Positions 58,000 to 64,000 of a stretch of 64,000 bases of DNA are shown in pieces. The notes under the pieces were generated by a model. The model did no database searches. It saw only the letters and a list, made by a program, of their open reading frames with translations, and was not told the origin of the DNA. Numbering within the stretch: the first letter of the stretch is position 1; each line of letters starts with the position of its first letter. Where the stretch lies: NCBI RefSeq assembly GCF_000315625.1, contig NW_005434614.1, positions 25,597-89,596 on the forward strand. Reading direction: 5' to 3'. The DNA comes from Guillardia theta CCMP2712. Lineage: Eukaryota; Cryptophyceae; Pyrenomonadales; Geminigeraceae. A program made the translations under genes and the position numbers.

Positions 58000-58774
58000 A
58001 CCAATACCCGTGTAGTGCTCCTACGGTTTATATTGCATTCTAAGGGTGGGGTGGTCTAAACGCATCATTGTCCGGTGGTGGTGGGTGAAATATGGGGTGG
58101 TGAGATGGGATATCATGGGTGGGGGAGGGGTGGTGGTGGGTGTGTTGGAAAGGTGGGATAGGGTTGTTGGGGTGGGGTGGCACGATTGAAATTTGAAAAA
58201 GCGCGATGCCGTTGAGCGGGAAGTGACGTGAAAACGAGAGGACAGGACAGGACAGGACAGGACAGGACAGGACACTACAGGACAGGTTAGGACAGGACAG
58301 GACAGGACAGGACAGGACACTACAGGACAGGACAGGACAGGAGTGGACAGGACAGGACAAGTGGCGAGAATTGCGGAGAGGAGCCGAGGGGTAGAAATGC
58401 GAGTGGAGAAATTAGGTGAATAAATATCCAAGACGAAGAATGGAGAGGAAAAAGGTAGATGGGAATCCCTCCTTACTATGATCAGAACGTACATGATTCA
58501 AATAAATCCACACAGCTCTGAAGAGAGAATGAAGAAATTGTAGCAGCTACAGCCAGAGTGCAGATATTCTTGCGGTCGACAGAGGTTGTAGCTGTTGTGT
58601 GGTTGAAAGTTCATCAAGAAGGTGCAAGAGCAGTAGAGAAATATTGACAAAGTTGGCCCATGCAACTCAAAGGAATTTCCTCTATTAATCCTGTGTATTC
58701 TCATCTTGGCAGCTGAATGATTGCACGTAGTGTAGCAGAAAGAAAAGTTCTGACCAAGTCTCTTTTCCTCGTAG
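58000..58774. other. Divergent intergenic region upstream of tRNA-Cys and EB1
   Basis: 58046–58180 carries GGGTGGGGT-class repeats. 58239–58359 is a pentanucleotide satellite (listed separately). The TCTTTTCCTCGTAG directly before the EB1 ATG looks like a splice acceptor, so EB1 probably has a 5' UTR intron starting in this region. Confidence 0.5.
58239..58359. repeat. AGGAC pentanucleotide satellite
   Basis: About 22 GGACA units with CACTA and GGTTA interruptions repeated in phase, so the array has a faint higher-order structure. Confidence 0.93.
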
Positions 58775-59825
58775 ATGGCGAGTATCGGCATGATGGACGC
58801 CGCTTTCTTTGTGGGAAAGAACGAGCTCTTGAACTGGTTGAACGAGCTCCTTGGCTTGAACTACTCCAAGGTCGAGCAGTGCGCCAATGGTGCAGCTTAC
58901 TGCCAGATCATGGATGCGATCTACCCTGTGAGCTACCATCTTGCGCGCCTTGCTCCCGCTAATGGAGTGCAGGGTGAGGTCCCACTGAAGAAGGTGATCT
59001 TCGACGCGAAGCTCGAGCACGACTTTGTGAAGAACTACAAAGTCCTCCAGACTGTCTTCGACAAGAAGAACATCGCCAAGGTCTCCTCTCTTCTCCTTGC
59101 TCGCGCTCGTTGCCTGATGCCGGCGCAGCATATCGAGGTCAACAAGCTCATCAAGGCAAAGCCCCTGGACAACTTGGAGTTCCTGCAGTGGATCAAGCGA
59201 TACTTCGACATGCACTACGGCGGACAAGAGTACAACCCCGTCGAGAGACGAGGAGGCCTCACGATGAAGGAGAACACTGGCGCTAACCCCCTCGCCTCCA
59301 AGCCCGCGACCAAGACGGTCTTTCTTCTCTCCCTCCTCTCCCTGCCCTCCTCTCGTCTACACTTCTCGTCCTCCTGCCATGCCTCTTCTCCACTCTCTGA
59401 TCGCCTCCTGCAGGTCAAGAGTGCTCCCATGAGAGTCGTTCGCGATGCTCCCAGCTCGAGCCGGCCCACGTCAGCCAACCCCGCTTCCGCTGCTCCCAAG
59501 AAGACGGGTAAGTCCGTGGCCGTCGCATGTAAGCTGGTCATGACCACGCGCGAGCAGCCGACGGGGAGCAGGTCCAGCAGCTGAACGAGGAGCTGACGTC
59601 GCTGAAGCTCACAGTGGCGGAGCTTGAGAAGGAGAGAGACTTCTACTTCGGCAAGCTGCGTGACATCGAGATCACCTGCCAGGTAGGAGGAGGTAGTGGT
59701 GATGGAGGCTTGAAATCTGACGCGCGGATCAGACGAACGAGAAGGGCGAAGTGAAGGAACTGGTGGACGACATTCAGAAGATTCTCTACTCGACCTCTGA
59801 AGAAGAAGTTCAACCCGCAGCTTGA
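58775..59825 (+). CDS. EB1-family microtubule plus-end-binding protein
   Basis: Six phase-consistent exons (58775–58927, 58973–59080, 59129–59317, 59414–59507, 59555–59682, 59733–59825) give 254 aa. EB proteins track growing microtubule ends and recruit partners. N-terminal CH domain (about 1–125): MMDAAFFVGKNELLNWLNE, KVEQCANGAAYCQIMDAIYP, FLQWIKRYFDMHYGG. A Ser/Pro/Ala linker follows, then the EB-homology coiled coil (QQLNEELTSLKLTVAELEK, ERDFYFGKLRDIE, the hallmark). The tail ends EEEVQPAA and lacks the terminal EEY/F that binds CAP-Gly proteins in animals and yeast. The ATG sits right after a good splice acceptor, pointing to an upstream non-coding exon. Confidence 0.95.
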
Positions 59826-59904
59826 TTTGCGCTTGCTTTATTTGACTTGCAACACTAACGAGCGACTGTTAATAACCCGTAACCCCCTCCTCCGACTTGA
59901 AATC

Positions 59905-59910
59905 AATAAA
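59905..59910 (+). promoter_or_regulatory. Candidate polyadenylation signal for EB1
   Basis: AATAAA 80 nt after the EB1 stop codon and before the end of the convergent tRNase Z gene. Confidence 0.5.
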
Positions 59911-59967
59911 ATCTTATTGCAGGAAACCAATCAAAAGAATAGCAGCTGATCTCGAGCTCATTGACGA

Positions 59968-62728
59968 TCAAGACTTGCTGTCTTCGTACCCTGGCCTCTC
60001 CAGCGCAACCTGAGATGCGATGCGATCAGATGAGGGTGGTGAGGAGACGAGGAGGATGGGAGCTGTGGGCAGCAGTCACCGTCATGAGGTCGAAGGCAGC
60101 TGTGACGTGTTCTTGTTCCAGCATGGATTCCTTTATCGCGTACTCCTCGATCCTCTGCGACGAGACGAGTAAGAGAAGAGAGCAGTAGACTAGGAGGAGT
60201 GAAAGAGGAGGGAAGTAGGCTAGGAGCTGAAGGAGGATGGAAGTAGAGGAGGACGAGGAAAGGGAAGTAAACAAGGAGGAGGAGGAGGACCTTCATAGTT
60301 CGCGCGCAATACTCGCTCTTGTCGAATCGATACCGCGGGCTGAAGTGCGTCAGGATCAGTCTCTTGGCTCTGCTGGCCCGAGCAAATCTTCCAGCCATCT
60401 GAGGCGTCGAGTGACCATGTGCCATGGTGTCGCGTTCCACCTGCGGTGCAACAAGATGAGGAGGAGGCAGGGGGCAGGGGGACAGCAGAGAAGAGAGCAG
60501 GAAGCTGGAGGATAGGGAGACAGGATGGTAGGTGGGGAGCGCAGGAAGGGAGGGAGGGGGCAGGAGGGTAGGAAGGGGGCAGGAGGGTAGGGAGGGAGCA
60601 GTGAGGGCAAGGGGGCAGAACGGCAGGAGGGCAAGACGGGGGGGGAGGAGGGATGGGTCGGTTGGTCGGTTGGACCTCTGCCATTGACTTGTCATCAACT
60701 CCAGGGATCCAGGCGTTGGTTGCCTCGTGTACCAAGACATCCGCATCCTTGAATGAGACTTCGTGAGCGCAAGGAAGCAATGACAGGTGAGGCGTGCATA
60801 CGTGGAGGGAGGAGGGAGGAGGGAGGAGGGAGGAGGGAGGAGGGAGGAGGGAGGAGGGAGGAGGGAGGAGGGAGGAGGGAGGACCTCAGCTAGTCGGAGC
60901 ATCGCAGAGGCATCGCACGTGTCGCCCAGGATGACGACCTGAGAGGCTCGTCAGCAGTTTCCTCCTCCTTCAATCTACCCCACCTTGCGTCCCGGCTTTG
61001 AGGGGAGGAGGACGTCGTGACCGAAGATGACGTCACCGTTGGGCATTTCGAACCTGTCATCCATCCCGAGCTTCTTCATGTCCCTGTACACGGCCTTATA
61101 GTTCTTGCCATACTTCTTCTTCAGCCCCTCCTTGTTCTTCTCCACCATCTCCTCGACCTTGTCCACGAGCAGGCGGGGCTCCGCCCTCGGCTCTTGGACC
61201 ATGTACCCCACACACGGCATCGTATGCTGCATCGCCGCCGCCTGCACAATCATCCCGTCCTCCTCCTTGCAAACGTTCCAGTGGCCCTGAGCTGTTGGGA
61301 AGATATCGTCCCCTTCGTCCACCTCCTTGTATCTCCTGTCGAACGGAGGCTCCAGCCCGTCGCAAGCGCTGGCCGGCTCTCTCATGTACCGTCCATGGAG
61401 GAAGGGGACGTCGTGGAGCTCGACCACCCTGTAGAAGGGGACAGCGCGGGAGCAGGTGAGCTGGAGGGTGGACCTGATGAGGGCGCGGAGCCCCGCGGGC
61501 CCGTAGAGGGTGAGAGGGTCGTCCCTGTCGCGGTTCTGCCCGATGAGGCACATGAGTCCAACGATGCCGAAGGAGTGGTCGCCATGGAGATGCGTGACGA
61601 AGATCTTGTCGATGGACGACGGACGGACCCAGCTCTTCTGCACTTGGATCTGTGTCCCCTCCCCGGCATCGAACACCCAGCTGGAGGACCCCGCCGACGT
61701 CTTCCTGTTGCTCATCCTGAGTACGATGGAGGAGACTCCTCGGGTGAGCGAGGGGAGGCAGGAGGCTGTCCCCAGGAAGGTCAGCTCCATGTCTGCTCCA
61801 GTGTCCCGCGTCTCGGCAGGACGGTTCTGGTCCTCCAGGTTGAACTCCTTGAAAGGTACCTTGGCATCGACGTAGAGGCTCGACTGGCCTTCGCTCTCTG
61901 TGTACAGATCGTCCAGCTCCCGCTCCTCCAACTCTGCAGCGCTAGGAGGAAGACGTCTCCTCTTCCCTGCCCCTCCTGCTGCCTCGTCCTGAGCACGAGG
62001 CTTCTCAGAAGAGGCCTCTGACCGCACCCGGCCATCCTCAATGGAGCTCGATCCCTGTGACAGCGTTCAGGAGCATCTTGAAGACAGTGCAAGGTGCTTA
62101 CAGTCGATTCTCTCCTCGTGGCAGGAGCGGCGCGCTTGACAACTTCCACCTCCCTCTGCCTCTCTATCCTGCTCTCGTCCACCATCCTCCCCTGCCCAAC
62201 ATCTTGCTCCGGATTTTTCAAGACCTCTGGGCTCGTTGCTGTTTGCTGCGCAGGTTGTCGTTGGGGGATTTGAAAGGGCTCAGGTTGTATGCTCGGCTTT
62301 GACCAGAACTCTGGCTTCTCAAACGGCAAACCCCTCTCCTCCCTCAGCTCGATCAACCTGTGTACCATCTCTCCCTTCTTCATCTTCCCCGCGTTCTCCC
62401 CATACTGCGATATCAGCTCGCGAAGCTCCGCAACTTTGAGAGCCTTGAAACGAGCATACATCTGCTGCACTTTGATCGACCTGGAGTCTCCTGACATCGA
62501 CATGCCGGTCACTGCGAGCTGCCGCCGAAGCGACATCCGGTTCATCCTCCAAGCTAGCCCATACGGCTGCCCTTGAAGGCTTTTCCTCGTGCTTCCTAGT
62601 GCGAATGTGTGCATGAAGCCTTGGAAAGCAGAGCATCCTTCTGCTAGCATCAGCAGGAGGAGGGGCAGGAGGAACCACTTGCTAACGTGCTCGAATCGTT
62701 TCAACAGGCAGCTGCCCTCTCTCACCAT
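59968..62728 (-). CDS. Plastid-type tRNase Z (ELAC) with N-terminal SAP-like motif
   Basis: Trims tRNA 3' ends. Exons 62728–62102, 62054–60984, 60938–60885, 60759–60676, 60440–60291, 60154–60080 and 60009–59968 give 700 aa. The N-terminus is a signal peptide (WFLLPLLLLMLAEGCSA/FQGF) with Phe after the cut, then a basic transit region: plastid import. About residues 85–130 match a SAP motif (FKALKVAELRELI … MKKGEMVHRLIEL), usually nucleic-acid binding. The catalytic domain has THLHGDHSFGI (metal site), GDTCDASAM, LVHEATNAW, GHSTPQMAG and LTHFSPRY, all in order, so it is probably active. There is one beta-lactamase domain (short-form core). The acceptor of the fourth exon is non-canonical (…CACGAA|GTC keeps frame). 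If the last intron is retained, the stop is at 60026 instead. Confidence 0.88.
60804..60883. repeat. GGAGGGA heptanucleotide repeat in tRNase Z intron
   Basis: About 11 copies of a 7-nt purine unit filling most of the intron 60760–60884, next to the odd splice acceptor. Confidence 0.92.
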
Positions 62729-63645
62729 CCTCGTCCTCCACTAGTACGACTGGCCACGAGACGTCAACCCTCCCTGGTTGGGCATCTTAACCTGTAGAAC
62801 GTTCCATTAGGAGGACAACTCTCTTCACCGCTGGCCGCCTTATCCTCTGACTGTCTCACGTGATCCGTTCGACTTGGAACTACCTGTGCTTGCTCCCTCA
62901 GCAGCCAAACTATGAGTTCGACACCCCATGCAATAGACATGCTTTTTCTCTTCTTTGCTCTCAGTCCCTGCTCCCTGCTCCCTGCTCCCTGCTCCCTGCT
63001 CCCTGCTCCCTGCTCCCTGCTCCCTGCTCCTCTGCTTTCTCTCGTTCACTTCACGTGCGGGCTTCCTTCAAATCTCCCTTGCTAGAGCCTCAGCGCTCTC
63101 CTGCCCTGTTGCACATCCACCAGGTTATCGCCATGCTCCACATGCCATGATGCTCTTCTTCTCTCCCGCCCTCCCTCTCCCCTCCTCCCCCCCCCCCCGC
63201 CAACCCTCCTCAGCCAAGCTTCCTCTTCCGTCCCGTGCCATTCAGGGGGCCGCACGCCCGCCTCAAGAATTATGTCCCTTACCACCCCATCTTTCGACTA
63301 GTCCACCCGTACATATCCCTACAAATATGTGTATTTTTACCGGTGTGTCAAGAACCCCCACCACCCCTTCACCCAGGGAATGCGGTCGCATCTCAGATGG
63401 CCGTTTTTCGGATTTCTCGCTGCAACGGCCACTGTGATCGCGGTTACAACCGCAACATAATAGTACGGCCTCGGACCGACAGGCCGGGATCGACTCCGAG
63501 TGCCGCACCGGGCCGGGATTCGACAACGTGACTCGAGAGTGAGGTCCAGGGGCCGGGGCCCCGGGTGCCAGACAGCGTCGGACTCAGCCTGGCCACAGTG
63601 ACGGCCCGTACTAGGCTAGTACTGGCTATAACGGTTCGGTTTCAT
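62729..63645. other. Intergenic region upstream of tRNase Z
   Basis: Contains the CTCCCTG array (separate entry), a poly-C run at 63187–63199, C-rich promoter-class words (ACCACCCCAT, CCCCCACCACCCC at about 63281–63370) and a GC-rich block at 63440–63600. No gene seen. Confidence 0.45.
62963..63030. repeat. CTCCCTG heptanucleotide repeat
   Basis: Nine perfect copies of a 7-nt unit, about 240–300 nt upstream of the tRNase Z start. Confidence 0.95.
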
Positions 63646-64000
63646 TCACTCCAGCTGGAAAGGAAGCGCGTCGTTGTACGGGATCTCCTCGTCTGCATCG
63701 TAGATGCCGACGTAGACCTGAGGAGCAGCAGCTGAGCTCGTGCTGGGGGTTGTGGCACTGGCAGGATACGGACCTTGAGGTCAGTGAGAGTCGCTGTTGC
63801 CTTCTCGGCCTTGGTAAAGATGGTGTTGGAGCCATCCTAGTAACGAGAAGAGGGAGGGAGGGAGGGAGGGAGGGAGGGAGGGAGGATAGGTTTCACTGAA
63901 CCAGCACAGAGGACAGAGCAGTACCGGTCGTTTCTCGTAGTAAGGTCCCAGCTTGCACCGAGCTAAACGTTCCCGACCCGCCTCTCCCTCCGACCTGCTG
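63646..64000 (-). CDS. Unknown protein, C-terminal part only
   Basis: Three phase-0 exons visible: up to 63925 (open to the window edge), 63836–63774 and 63717–63646 (TGA). They encode …KLGPYYEKRP, then DGSNTIFTKAEKATATLTDL, then VYVGIYDADEEIPYNDALPF ending QLE. Intron 63837–63924 holds a (GGGA)n run. The codon and splice pattern match real genes nearby; I do not recognise the family. Confidence 0.6.

Noticed and set aside
58239-58359. CRISPR-like regular repeats
   Set aside because: Pentanucleotide satellite without spacers, in a eukaryotic context.
61017-62021. A 334-codon frame on the + strand
   Set aside because: Antisense to the tRNase Z exon, which has the conserved HLHGDH motif on the other strand. 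GC-rich third positions keep the antisense frame open.
62963-63030. Telomere-like C-rich repeat
   Set aside because: A 7-nt unit CTCCCTG, internal and short; does not match CCCTAAA or relatives.

Overview
This is a piece of a eukaryotic nuclear genome. It is gene-dense and intron-rich: nearly every gene is broken by GT–AG introns, mostly 42–70 nt long. The best guess for the source is an alga with a secondary (complex) plastid, such as a cryptophyte like Guillardia theta. Two proteins begin with a signal peptide followed at once by a Phe-led, Ser-rich stretch (…GA/FAP in the NOL-like reductase, …CSA/FQGF in the tRNase Z), which is the bipartite plastid-import presequence of red-lineage complex plastids. 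The species name is inference; the presequences and the splicing are read from the sequence. Gene models were built by hand by matching splice sites, phase and family motifs; wherever I say phase-consistent, exon lengths and phases add up to one open frame.

Layout: 1–5.5 kb has a 5'-truncated unknown gene (+), an acyl-protein thioesterase (-) and a G-rich intergenic region. 5.5–12.3 kb has a mitochondrial ADP/ATP carrier (+), a small LRR protein (-), a secreted Cys-rich protein (+) and a 16-exon, three-PDZ scaffold (-). 14.5–23.4 kb has a SARAF-type ER calcium-entry regulator (-), an Arg/Ser-rich protein built from duplicated phase-1 exons (+) and a RING/coiled-coil/armadillo protein (+). 23.8–31.7 kb has a plastid NOL/NYC1-like reductase (-) divergent from mitochondrial complex I subunit NDUFA12 (+), then a coiled-coil protein with an N-myristoylation-type start (+) and a small membrane coiled-coil protein (-). 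32.7–39.7 kb has an ankyrin protein with a signal peptide (+), a PH–PDZ protein (-) and a secreted collagen-like protein (-). 41.3–47.0 kb has a secreted CBM20 starch-binding protein (+), a TauD/SyrP-type dioxygenase (+) and an unknown protein (-). 49.3–55.3 kb is one CaMK-like kinase fused to armadillo repeats (+), containing the only assembly gap (100 N). 55–64 kb has an intronless transmembrane Cys-rich RING/RBR-like protein (+), tRNA-Cys (-), EB1 (+), a plastid-type tRNase Z with a SAP-like motif (-) and a truncated unknown gene (-).

Intergenic DNA is not random. Regions upstream of start codons often carry a recurrent ACCCCACCC/GGGTGGGGT sequence, and several also contain very GC-rich blocks. 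Gaps between converging genes lack both. Microsatellites sit mainly in the few long introns.

There is no operon logic here. The themes are organelle function (ADP/ATP carrier, NDUFA12, NOL-like reductase, tRNase Z), secretory or plastid-envelope proteins, and signalling or scaffold proteins (three-PDZ, PH–PDZ, kinase–ARM, RING–ARM, ankyrin).
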